From: DSWT01 sp035373625
Lineage (GTDB): Bacteria; Chloroflexota; Anaerolineae; B4-G1; SLSP01
Direction of reading: 5' to 3'
Assembly (NCBI GenBank): GCA_035373625.1
Contig: DAOSNS010000006.1
Coordinates: 62,001 to 126,000, forward strand
Length of the DNA: 64,000 bases
The translations under genes and the position numbers were made by a program. How positions within the stretch are numbered: position 1 is the stretch's first letter; each line of letters begins with the position of its first letter. Below the pieces are notes generated by a model that had not been told where the DNA came from, made no database searches, and worked only from the letters and a program-made list of their open reading frames with translations. Shown piece by piece: positions 41,446 through 48,943 of this stretch.

Positions 41446-42447
41446 TTAACACATTTGCAGATTGGGGCCGGCATCATATTCCTTGTCGTATTTCTCGAAA
41501 AGCCTGAGTTGGGCCTCCCTGTACTCTCCGGCGTACTGTCCTCCTATTTCCCGAGCGAGTCTTTCAAGTGCTATTGCATGGAACTCCGGTACAATCTCAA
41601 AACCTACAAAATGCCTCTTTAGACGTAAGGCCGCTACAGCGGTCGTTCCACTTCCTATGAAAGGGTCAAGAACTACCTGTCCTTCCTTTGTCGTTAGTTT
41701 AATCAAGAACTCGACTAACTGAAGTGGTTTTTGTGCTTCATGGACACGTTGTTCATGGGGTTGGAACCCAAATTCCAGAACATTTGTTGGATTGGTGCCA
41801 AATATTTGACATGCAGCGATATTCATAGCTCCGACGCTGTTTTCAAGAACATTGTCTGCGATGGTGCCGCCGATTTTGTACGGCTTCATGAACCATGCGA
41901 TAGGTTCATAAGCTGGCGCGAGGTTTCCAAGTCTCCATCCTTTCCATGCCTCAGCCTCATCTTTGAGTCCACGGCGCTCAAGAACGATACTGAGTCGTTG
42001 CGCTCTGTGATGGGCAGCTTCTTTCTTCCAGGCAAGAACATCTTTTAGTAGAAAGCCGCTTTCCTCAAAGGCATTCACGACATGATGGATTGTCCGGCGA
42101 GCGCCGAAGACAAACAGAGAAGCACCGCTTTTCATCTTTGGCATGAGCATCATAGTCCACGAACGACACCAATCTTCATATTCTTTCCCGATATTTCTAT
42201 CTGCCTGTGACCAACCATTAATGGGCTTTCCGCGCCTCTTGAAAGCCGACTTACCTACCTGTGCGGGTGACTGTCCAAGTAGTGCTGAGTTGGTGTTGTT
42301 GTGTAGAACATCCCAATCATCAAGGTTGATCCCATACGGTATATCAGATAAAAACAGGTCTATGCTATTATCTGCTAACAAAGACAAATGCTCTCTGCAG
42401 TCCGCAAGGGTGATTTTGTCAAGATACAGCTCGTTCATCGCACTCAT
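41446..42447 (-). CDS. DNA adenine/cytosine-N4 methyltransferase, HindIII-type modification subunit
   Basis: 333 residues, beta-class arrangement: motif IV first as SDIPYG (34-39, a D-P-P-Y variant) and motif I late as DPFIGSGTT (261-269). It transfers methyl from S-adenosylmethionine to a base amino group. It follows the restriction gene with a 4-bp ATGA overlap, so it should protect the same site; the partner's similarity to HindIII suggests AAGCTT (adenine-N6). The region is visibly more A+T-rich than its surroundings, suggesting horizontal acquisition. Confidence 0.88.
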   Translation of the reverse strand: MSAMNELYLDKITLADCREHLSLLADNSIDLFLSDIPYGINLDDWDVLHNNTNSALLGQSPAQVGKSAFKRRGKPINGWSQADRNIGKEYEDWCRSWTMMLMPKMKSGASLFVFGARRTIHHVVNAFEESGFLLKDVLAWKKEAAHHRAQRLSIVLERRGLKDEAEAWKGWRLGNLAPAYEPIAWFMKPYKIGGTIADNVLENSVGAMNIAACQIFGTNPTNVLEFGFQPHEQRVHEAQKPLQLVEFLIKLTTKEGQVVLDPFIGSGTTAVAALRLKRHFVGFEIVPEFHAIALERLAREIGGQYAGEYREAQLRLFEKYDKEYDAGPNLQMC

Positions 42448-43361
42448 ACCATTTCTAAGAGGCCATTATCAGCGACCGATTGTATAGCGCGGACTCTGCT
42501 TTCAATCCTGCGCGACTTGATGACTTCTCCGATGGCCTCTTCCCTTGAGAGTCTCATAATTCGTTCTCTTTCCGAAGCCATGAACTCAAGAGCTTCATTT
42601 CGGGCGAACTGAATGGACTCCACTGAAGCGAGCTTTTCTTCTCGCCAAATACTGCTGATTCTGTCGCTGGCATTGAGAAGAACTCTGTTTATTGCTTGCC
42701 AGTATGTATTAGCATTCTTTGAGGGGTTCATTGTTTCCACTGTCCTGAACATATCATGCAGGAGTTTAACGGCAGGTTGTTGGCCGGCATACTCACTATA
42801 TCTCACCAGAACGGCAAGATGCGTGTATGTACAAATACAGACAGAGTGAGCAGCCGCTTGTTGATAGATCTGGCTTGTTTGAGAAGGAAGCTGATACACT
42901 GGACAAACAATCATCGCAAACGGCTTCCCGTGTTTCCAGTCGTCCATAGCCTGGACTTTGAAGTCTTTCTGGTTTTTAGCAGTCCGGCTCAACCTAAACG
43001 CTTTGGCATCAGCTACAAAACTGTAATCATCGCATACACATTCAATGTCTGCAACACCAGCACGCTCTCTTAAAAGAAGGCTTGTGCAACCGATTGCGGT
43101 AAATGCTTCGTGAATAACTATATCTGTGTACTTAGAGTAGAGCTTTTCTTCGCTGCTGTCATGCCCATATCCTTCGGGTATTGCTCCACATAATCTCAAG
43201 TGGCCAATTAAAGCAGCTATCCCATCCGTTTCGATCTCTTGGGATACTTCTTGTTCTACCCGATCGGAATCAACGCCAAAGTTGCCGCTCAATCGGCTTA
43301 TCTCGTCAATCCAATATTTGCGCCTTGCGATATCCTGTTCTGTTATGGTCGTTAATCTCAT
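42444..43361 (-). CDS. HindIII-family type II restriction endonuclease
   Basis: 305 residues. The catalytic PD-(D/E)xK signature is VADAKAF (D118, K120) followed by RLSRTAKNQKDFKVQAM, a stretch I recall as almost identical in R.HindIII (which reads VADAKSFRLSRTAKNQKDF). The length is also HindIII-like. Predicted to cut A^AGCTT with Mg2+. At least two AAGCTT sites exist in this window (12936-12941 and 30444-30449), so the host must be methylated if the enzyme is active. Coupled to the methyltransferase by ATGA and to a small upstream frame likewise. Confidence 0.85.
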   Translation of the reverse strand: MRLTTITEQDIARRKYWIDEISRLSGNFGVDSDRVEQEVSQEIETDGIAALIGHLRLCGAIPEGYGHDSSEEKLYSKYTDIVIHEAFTAIGCTSLLLRERAGVADIECVCDDYSFVADAKAFRLSRTAKNQKDFKVQAMDDWKHGKPFAMIVCPVYQLPSQTSQIYQQAAAHSVCICTYTHLAVLVRYSEYAGQQPAVKLLHDMFRTVETMNPSKNANTYWQAINRVLLNASDRISSIWREEKLASVESIQFARNEALEFMASERERIMRLSREEAIGEVIKSRRIESRVRAIQSVADNGLLEMV

Positions 43362-43540
43362 AATGATTCTTCACATTTTCTTACTTTGAGTCGGTAGCTA
43401 ACATCTGGATAGATGCCACTTATACCTTGTTCTATATTTCTTAAGATATACCGACCTGATAAAAATGGCAAGTGGCGCGATTTTACAAGTGGTCGTATAA
43501 TCTTCATGAAAATCTTGTTCGTCCTATCAGAAAATGACAC
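43358..43540 (-). CDS. Small ORF coupled to the restriction gene (60 aa)
   Basis: A 60-codon frame starting MSFSDRTNKIFMKIIRP overlaps the endonuclease ATG by 4 bp (ATGA), the same coupling as between endonuclease and methyltransferase. The product is basic (KIIRPLVKSRHLPFL) and has no HTH typical of restriction-modification controller proteins. No strong Shine-Dalgarno was found. It could be a leader peptide, a remnant, or chance. Confidence 0.35.
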   Translation of the reverse strand: MSFSDRTNKIFMKIIRPLVKSRHLPFLSGRYILRNIEQGISGIYPDVSYRLKVRKCEESL

Positions 43541-43583
43541 ATTGCGTAATCCGTATGTACATTATCTATCATGGAGGTGAACG

Positions 43584-44018
43584 ATGTGGGAAGAATTCAA
43601 GAAATTTATCATGAGGGGGAATGTGATTGATCTGGCCATCGGCGTAATCATCGGTGGTGCCTTCGGCAAGATCGTGACCTCATTCGTCAACGATATTCTC
43701 ATGCCCCCGATCGGCATGATCCTCGGCAAGATTGATTTCTCGAACCTGTTCATCAGTCTCTCCGGCGAGAAGTATCCGAGTCTGGCGGCAGCGAAGGAAG
43801 CCGGCGCGGCGACGCTCAACTACGGTTTGTTCCTCAACTCGGTGATAGATTTTCTCATCGTGGCGTTGGTGATCTTCTTCATCGTCAAGCAGGTCAACCG
43901 CCTCAAGCCCGAAAAACCCGCTGCGCCCGCCGAGCCGACGACCAAGCCTTGTCCATACTGCTTCACCGATATCCCGATCAAGGCTACCCGCTGCCCACAC
44001 TGCACGTCGCAGTTGTAA
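43584..44018 (+). CDS. mscL: Large-conductance mechanosensitive channel with C-terminal zinc ribbon
   Basis: 144 residues. MscL forms a pentameric inner-membrane pore opened by membrane tension during hypo-osmotic shock. The conserved N-terminal helix and TM1 are clear (FKKFIMRGNVIDLAIGVIIG), then a periplasmic loop and TM2 (FLIVALVIFFIVKQVNRL). Instead of the usual short helical tail it ends in a zinc ribbon, CPYCFTDIPIKATRCPHC. ATGGAGGTG precedes the ATG. Located next to a c-di-AMP riboswitch region, fitting osmotic regulation. Confidence 0.93.
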   Translation: MWEEFKKFIMRGNVIDLAIGVIIGGAFGKIVTSFVNDILMPPIGMILGKIDFSNLFISLSGEKYPSLAAAKEAGAATLNYGLFLNSVIDFLIVALVIFFIVKQVNRLKPEKPAAPAEPTTKPCPYCFTDIPIKATRCPHCTSQL

Positions 44019-44035
44019 TTCCGGGTATTCTGGCC

Positions 44036-44068
44036 ACCCTGGCGAAGGTTGTGCCCTTTCGCCAGGGT
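44036..44068. terminator. Hairpin between convergent mscL and membrane-protein genes
   Basis: 11-bp stem ACCCTGGCGAA / TTCGCCAGGGT with an 11-nt loop, followed by TTATTCT on the plus strand. It reaches the last base of the opposing gene. Confidence 0.7.
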
Positions 44069-45102
44069 TATTCTGCTTCGGTGAGGACGGAGAAACCCAT
44101 CGCGCGCAAGAGCTTCACAAAGCCGGCCTGCGCACCGGGGCTGTCGAAGATGATGTACAATTCGGCCTTCTTATTCCTGGCATCGGAATAGCGAAAGCGC
44201 ACGGCCCATTTATCCTTCCATCCATACAGTTTCCCCGCTGTGACATCGTCTACTTGCCCGGGTTGCAAGAAAATGCCCCAGTCCGTCACGGTCGTCTTAA
44301 TCGTGATGCCGTAAGTCTTGGTCTTCAGGACGTAACGGATGTAAATCATCAATTCCTGATCACCCAAAGTGACTATGTTGGCAATCGCGTCTCTAAATCT
44401 ACGGGTGATTTTGCCGACTTCAAGCGGTTCGACGCTGCTCAGTTTAGTGAATATGCCGGTGGCTGTTACCCTGGGCTGTTCGGCCGGCGGCGCTGCGGTA
44501 GTATCTACAGGATAGGGCACAAACACTTCATTGGGAAAGAAAAACGGAACGAGGCACAGACCAACGCCGACGAGTCCCAACACCAGCATAAGGATGGCGC
44601 TTCCTTTTGTTGGGGGACGCGCACCTTCTTCGACGTAGAGTGCCGTGTTGATCCTGAAGCCGTTGTCGGTGAATAAAGTCTCATCCTCTTTCATCGCCTC
44701 TTTCAATTCGCTGGCTGGAAGGCGAGTCATGCCGGTAATCGTGACTTCATCGGGCTGTTTTTCAGGGATAAGTGCCGCAGGGTGTTTGACCAGCGCCATA
44801 TCCCCGGTAGCGCGATCGGCCACAAAATAGTAACTGGCTGTGGTTTTGCCATTTTCGGTTTTTTCGTACCCCAGATCGTAGAACGCCAACCCTTTGACCT
44901 GGACATAACGCCCGGTTGCAACTTCACCGTTGACGAGTTGGGTAATCGTGACTTCCTGTGGTGTATCGGAATTCTTCAACGCCGTGCTCAAACTGGCAAT
45001 GCCACTGCAAACTACGACCGCCGCCAGGATCAACACAATGACGCAGCCGGCTTTCAGGCTGCCGATCCGCGCTTTCCAACGTAACACTCTCTCGTCCATC
45101 AT
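44068..45102 (-). CDS. Two-TM membrane protein of unknown function
   Basis: 344 residues with a helix near the N-terminus (VIVLILAAVVVCSGIASL, about 21-38) and another at about 168-190 (AILMLVLGLVGVGLCLVPFFF), leaving an outside or lumenal domain between them and a larger soluble C-terminal domain. The loop domain looks like the E3-ligase-like/GIDE fold region of membrane proteins that start with QVKGLAF, but I cannot assign it. AGGAGGTGT precedes two ATGs; the second (45099) has the better spacing. Divergent from the riboswitch-controlled gene. Confidence 0.7.
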   Translation of the reverse strand: MMDERVLRWKARIGSLKAGCVIVLILAAVVVCSGIASLSTALKNSDTPQEVTITQLVNGEVATGRYVQVKGLAFYDLGYEKTENGKTTASYYFVADRATGDMALVKHPAALIPEKQPDEVTITGMTRLPASELKEAMKEDETLFTDNGFRINTALYVEEGARPPTKGSAILMLVLGLVGVGLCLVPFFFPNEVFVPYPVDTTAAPPAEQPRVTATGIFTKLSSVEPLEVGKITRRFRDAIANIVTLGDQELMIYIRYVLKTKTYGITIKTTVTDWGIFLQPGQVDDVTAGKLYGWKDKWAVRFRYSDARNKKAELYIIFDSPGAQAGFVKLLRAMGFSVLTEAE

Positions 45103-45126
45103 ACACCTCCTGGGTGATATGAGATG

Positions 45127-45154
45127 ATTATAGTGAATTACCGGTCTTTGCCAA
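45127..45154 (-). promoter_or_regulatory. Promoter of the two-TM protein gene
   Basis: On the minus strand TTGGCA, 16-bp spacer, TATAAT, 25 bp before the start. Confidence 0.65.
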
Positions 45155-45162
45155 AAGCCATA

Positions 45163-45190
45163 TTGACAGTTGGGTAATCTGTGCTAACTT
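45163..45190 (+). promoter_or_regulatory. Promoter upstream of the c-di-AMP riboswitch
   Basis: TTGACA, 16-bp spacer, TAACTT with TG one base before the -10 (extended -10). Divergent from the promoter at 45127. Confidence 0.5.
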
Positions 45191-45217
45191 GAGTCGTAGA
45201 CGATAGTCGTCATCAAG

Positions 45218-45352
45218 AGGGACGCCGAATGGGCAAGTGATGACCACTTGCCAGCGGGGGAACCAGGTTAGGGGGCGAATCGGTGGCGCAGCCGTCGCCG
45301 TAGGGTCTGCTTCTTCGATCCGAGTCCGGCAGCTAACCTCGCAGGCGTGAAT
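45218..45352 (+). ncRNA. c-di-AMP (ydaO/yuaA-type) riboswitch aptamer
   Basis: The class landmarks occur in order: closing helix P1 ACGCC (45222-45226) / GGCGT (45344-45348), GCCGAAT, GCGGGGGAACCAGG, GGGGGCGAAT, GTAGGGTCTGCTTCTTC, CCGAGTCCGGCAGC and finally AGCTAACCTCGCAGGC, which is the most diagnostic piece (compare AGCTAACCTCGTAAGC in Bacillus subtilis ydaO). These RNAs bind c-di-AMP and usually turn expression off. It is directly followed by an intrinsic terminator and then a glycoside hydrolase gene. Confidence 0.9.
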
Positions 45353-45353
45353 G

Positions 45354-45399
45354 AAGAAGGCTACCTTGTGTCCTAAACAAGGCGCCTTCTTTTGTTTTT
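45354..45399 (+). terminator. Expression-platform terminator of the riboswitch
   Basis: Outer stem AAGAAGGC / GCCTTCTT, inner stem CCTTGT / ACAAGG, then TTTGTTTTT. It begins right after the aptamer's P1 strand, so ligand state can decide its formation. Confidence 0.85.
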
Positions 45400-45401
45400 A
45401 G

Positions 45402-45478
45402 CTTTTAGCCGTCAGCCATCAGCGATTGGTTTTCAGGCGCATGGGCTGAAGGCTGAGGGCTGATAGTTGACAGCTAGA
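45402..45478 (+). repeat. Inverted word repeats (AGCCGTCAGCCATCAGC / GGCTGAAGGCTGAGGGCTGATAG)
   Basis: Degenerate copies of TCAGC(C) words on the left and GGCTGA words on the right, so the stretch can fold back. It lies between the riboswitch terminator and the glycoside hydrolase start. Confidence 0.55.
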
Positions 45479-45485
45479 AAGGCCT

Positions 45486-47429
45486 ATGATGCAAAAGATA
45501 CTTACACTTCCGGGTTCTTTCGTAGTGGGCGCGAACTACTGGGCCTCGCATGCGGGGACAGCTATGTGGCGCGAGTGGCGGCCCGACGTGGTCGAACGCG
45601 ACTTCAGAATATTGTCAGAGGCAGGTTTGCAAGTGTTGCGCGTTTTTCCGCTCTGGTCCGATTTTCAGCCCATTACGCAATTGTACGGCGGCATGGGCGA
45701 CCGCGTCGAAATCCGCCACGGCGAAGAGTCGCTGCCCGAAACTGAGGCCGGGCGCGCGGGCGTCTCCACCGCGATGATGCGCCGCTTCGCGGAATTCACG
45801 CAGTTGGCCGCCCGCTATGATCTCAAACTCATCGTCGGCTTGCTCACCGGCTGGATGAGCGGTCGCCTGTTCGTCCCGCCGGCGTTGGAAGGGCGTAACG
45901 TGCTCACCGATCCCGTGGCGTTGCTGTGGGAGACGCGCTTCGTGCAGTATTTTACGCGGCAGTTCAAGACCGATCCCGCCATCGCCGCGTGGGACCTGGG
46001 CAACGAGTGCAACTGCATGGCGCGCGTCCCCGGTCACGAGGCGGCCTGGGCGTGGACGGCGGCCATCGTCAACGCCATCCGCGCGGTGGATCCCGACCGG
46101 CCTATCGTCTCCGGGATGCACAGCCTCACGCCGACCGGTGAATGGCGAATGCAGGATCAGGGCGAGTTAACCGACGTGCTGACGACGCACCCGTACCCCG
46201 TTTTCACGCCGCATTGTAACCAGGACCCCGTCAACACGCTGCGCACGCAACTGCACGCCACGGCGGAATCGCTGTTCTACGCGGATTTGGGCGGGAAGCC
46301 GTGCTTTGCCGAAGAACTCGGCACGCTGGGGCCGATGGTCGCCAGCGAGACCATCGCCGCCGATTTCATCCGCGCCGGGTTATTCTCGTTGTGGGCGCAC
46401 GATTTGCGCGGTCTGCTGTGGTGGTGTGCCAGCGATCAGACCGAGCTGACCGACGCGCCTTACGATTGGTACGCCATGGAGCGCGAGCTAGGTTTGCTGC
46501 GCACGGACGGGACGCCCAAACCAGTGCTCGCCGAATTCGGCAAATTCCGCGCTTTTGTGGACGGGCTGCCGCAGCCTTTGCCGCCGCGTGTCAAAGAGGC
46601 CGTCTGCATCCTCAGCGCCGACCAGGATCAATGGGGTGTGGCCTACAGCACGTTCGTCCTGGCAAAGCAGGCCGGCTTCGACCTGGAATTCCAATACGAG
46701 GCGCAGCCGCTCAAAGAGGCCGATTTCTACTTGCTGCCTTGTATCAGTTGGCATCGCGTGATCCACCGCCGCCGCTATATGGAACTCATGGCGCGGGTGG
46801 CGGAGGGGGCGACACTCTATATTTCCTATGCCGGCGGTTTTCTGAGCCATTTCGAGGCGCTGACCGGCCTGCGTGTGTTGACGCGCGCCAAACGTACAGG
46901 CATTTGTACCACACGCTTCAGCGCGTTGGATGGCGCGCCGCAGTTCTCGATGACCGGCGAATACCGCTTTACGCTTGATCCCGTGCGCGCCGAGGTGCTG
47001 GGCACCGAAGCGGACGGCAATCCGGCGTTCACCGTCGCGCCGTATGGCAAAGGGCGGGTCTACTTCCTGGGTTTCCCGCTGGAAATGACCCTCACCACCA
47101 CGCCTGGCGCGTTCCACACACCGGAAGCGCAGCCATTCTGGAAGATTTATCGCCATATGGCACAGCCGTTTACGCAGGCGCGCGTCATTGTCAAACACCA
47201 CCCGATGCTTGGCGTGACCGAACATCTGCTTGATGAACGCCGTCGCGTCGTGGTCGTCATCAACTACAGCCCCGCGCCGGTAGAGACGACGCTTGACCTA
47301 TCCCCCGGTTGGACAGTGAGCGCGGTGTGGTACGGTGTAACTGGACCGGATCGAGCGAACAGCGTAGCCATCGCGTTGCCGCCAAATGACGCCAGTGTGA
47401 TTGTTGTCGAAAATCGAACGGAATTGTAG
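45486..47429 (+). CDS. Clan GH-A glycoside hydrolase (GH5/GH42-like) under riboswitch control
   Basis: 647 residues. A TIM-barrel (about 10-375) carries a putative acid/base Glu in WDLGNECN and a nucleophile Glu in CFAEELGTLG. A glutamine-amidotransferase-like domain (about 380-540: FYLLPCISWHR, VAEGATLYISYAGGF) and a short beta-sandwich follow, an order known from GH42-like enzymes. No signal peptide is seen, so it is likely cytoplasmic, acting on imported beta-linked oligosaccharides. Two ATGs (45486, 45489) follow AAAGG. The upstream c-di-AMP riboswitch implies repression when c-di-AMP is high, unusual for a catabolic glycosidase. Substrate not assignable. Confidence 0.82.
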   Translation: MMQKILTLPGSFVVGANYWASHAGTAMWREWRPDVVERDFRILSEAGLQVLRVFPLWSDFQPITQLYGGMGDRVEIRHGEESLPETEAGRAGVSTAMMRRFAEFTQLAARYDLKLIVGLLTGWMSGRLFVPPALEGRNVLTDPVALLWETRFVQYFTRQFKTDPAIAAWDLGNECNCMARVPGHEAAWAWTAAIVNAIRAVDPDRPIVSGMHSLTPTGEWRMQDQGELTDVLTTHPYPVFTPHCNQDPVNTLRTQLHATAESLFYADLGGKPCFAEELGTLGPMVASETIAADFIRAGLFSLWAHDLRGLLWWCASDQTELTDAPYDWYAMERELGLLRTDGTPKPVLAEFGKFRAFVDGLPQPLPPRVKEAVCILSADQDQWGVAYSTFVLAKQAGFDLEFQYEAQPLKEADFYLLPCISWHRVIHRRRYMELMARVAEGATLYISYAGGFLSHFEALTGLRVLTRAKRTGICTTRFSALDGAPQFSMTGEYRFTLDPVRAEVLGTEADGNPAFTVAPYGKGRVYFLGFPLEMTLTTTPGAFHTPEAQPFWKIYRHMAQPFTQARVIVKHHPMLGVTEHLLDERRRVVVVINYSPAPVETTLDLSPGWTVSAVWYGVTGPDRANSVAIALPPNDASVIVVENRTEL

Positions 47430-47505
47430 CGCAAGCTGTTAGCTTGCGTGCAGTGTGATTGTTGTCGAAAATCGAACGGAATTGTAGCGCAAGCTGTTAG
47501 CTTGC
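47393..47505 (+). repeat. 58-bp tandem duplication next to an assembly gap, containing a hairpin
   Basis: CAGTGTGATTGTTG... starts at 47393 and again at 47451. Each unit includes the end of the hydrolase gene and a CGCAAGCT-GTT-AGCTTGCG palindrome. The second unit runs into the N gap, so a contig-end artefact is possible. Confidence 0.75.
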
Positions 47506-47605
47506 NNNNNNNNNNNNNNNNNNNNNNNNNNNNNNNNNNNNNNNNNNNNNNNNNNNNNNNNNNNNNNNNNNNNNNNNNNNNNNNNNNNNNNNNNNNNNNN
47601 NNNNN
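47506..47605. other. Assembly gap (100 N)
   Basis: Exactly 100 N between the glycoside hydrolase and the first DUF362 gene; true length unknown and genes may be missing. Confidence 0.99.
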
Positions 47606-47656
47606 GTGTCTGACGGTTTGCTCTACATTAACAGTTGTGATTTTGGAGGAATAAGG

Positions 47657-48922
47657 GTGAACGAGAAAACTGATTACAAAGTCCGCGCCGTATACTGTGA
47701 CCACAAAGCCGATGATGAAACCGTCTACAACGCGCTACGGCGGGCTACACAACCGCTAGAGCGTTCCTGGGCCAAACTGAAAGCGGCAAAACGCATTGCG
47801 ATCAAATTCAACCAGGACTGGGTGCTCAGTCACGTGGTTTATTTCGAGGGGCAGCGCCGCCAACTGGTGAGCGACAGCGTGGCGCGCGCGGTGTTGCGCT
47901 TGTTGCGCGAAGAGACCTCCGCCGAGCTGGTTTGCGTTGACGCCAGTTTCTATGTGATGTACCAGGAAAACGCCAAAACCGTCGCCGATACGACGACGCT
48001 GGCGGCGATTTTGCAGGAGTTCGATGTCCCCTACATTGACGGCACCCAGCCGCCTTATGTCGTCGTCGGTGTCCCGGGCGGCGGACAGATGTTCGAGCAG
48101 TATGGGGTGATGCGGGATGTCATCGAGGCCGATGCCGTCGTGTCGGTGGCGAAGATGAAGAATCATGCCTACATGGGCGTCACTGCCTGCCTCAAGAACC
48201 TCTTCGGCCTGATGCCGACGGCGATGCCGGGCCGTCCGCGTCACTACTACCATCATCTGGTGCGCATGCCTTATATGCTCACAGACATCGGACGCATTTT
48301 CAAGCCGGCGCTCAACATCGTGGATGCGCTGGTAGGCCAGGCCAGCTCGGAGTGGGGGCGCGAACCCGACATCGGACGCATTGTGAATGCCCTCATCGCC
48401 GGCGATCACGTCATTGCTACCGATGCTTGCGTGGCGCACTTGATGGGCCACAATCCGCAAGCCGACTGGCTCACCGAACCCTTCCACCGTGACCGCAATG
48501 CTTTGCGCGTCGCGGCAGAAAGTGGATTCGGGACGGTCAATTTGGATGAGATTGACTTCATCTCTGAAGTGACGCCGCAGCCAGAAGGCACCTTTTTCGC
48601 CCAAAAGGGCGACGACCTGCGCACCATCGTCACCTGGCGGCGGACGATGTGTGAGCAGGCCCTCTGCTACCGCGACCACATGCGCGACTTCACCGACCGG
48701 TATGCCGGTGAATTCATCTTGCTGCAAGACGGTGAGGTGAAGTGGCACAATCGGGACGGCATGCTGCGCGTCAGCCGCCGTCAACTTTCCGGCGCCCATC
48801 CCGACCATGCGATGTTCTTCAAATACGTGGACCCCGAAGAACGCGAGCAGGAGCATTACGAAGTCTATGAGAAAGCCTTGCAACACGTGCGAAATCTGGA
48901 GTCCCCGATCCCCAATCCCTGA
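47657..48922 (+). CDS. DUF362-family protein, copy 1
   Basis: 421 residues from a GTG that has GGAGGA six bases upstream; an earlier frame reaching the gap has no such site. The DUF362 pattern is present: RIAIKFNQDW near the N-terminus, ADAVVSVAKMKNHAYMGVTACLKNLFG (about residues 158-184) and GDHVIATDACVAHLMG. DUF362 proteins have no settled biochemistry; some carry ferredoxin domains, but no CxxC clusters occur here. A paralogue follows 21 bp downstream, so the pair probably forms one operon and perhaps a heterodimer. Confidence 0.82.
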   Translation: MNEKTDYKVRAVYCDHKADDETVYNALRRATQPLERSWAKLKAAKRIAIKFNQDWVLSHVVYFEGQRRQLVSDSVARAVLRLLREETSAELVCVDASFYVMYQENAKTVADTTTLAAILQEFDVPYIDGTQPPYVVVGVPGGGQMFEQYGVMRDVIEADAVVSVAKMKNHAYMGVTACLKNLFGLMPTAMPGRPRHYYHHLVRMPYMLTDIGRIFKPALNIVDALVGQASSEWGREPDIGRIVNALIAGDHVIATDACVAHLMGHNPQADWLTEPFHRDRNALRVAAESGFGTVNLDEIDFISEVTPQPEGTFFAQKGDDLRTIVTWRRTMCEQALCYRDHMRDFTDRYAGEFILLQDGEVKWHNRDGMLRVSRRQLSGAHPDHAMFFKYVDPEEREQEHYEVYEKALQHVRNLESPIPNP

Positions 48923-48943
48923 TCCCTTTTTAAGGAGCAAGCT

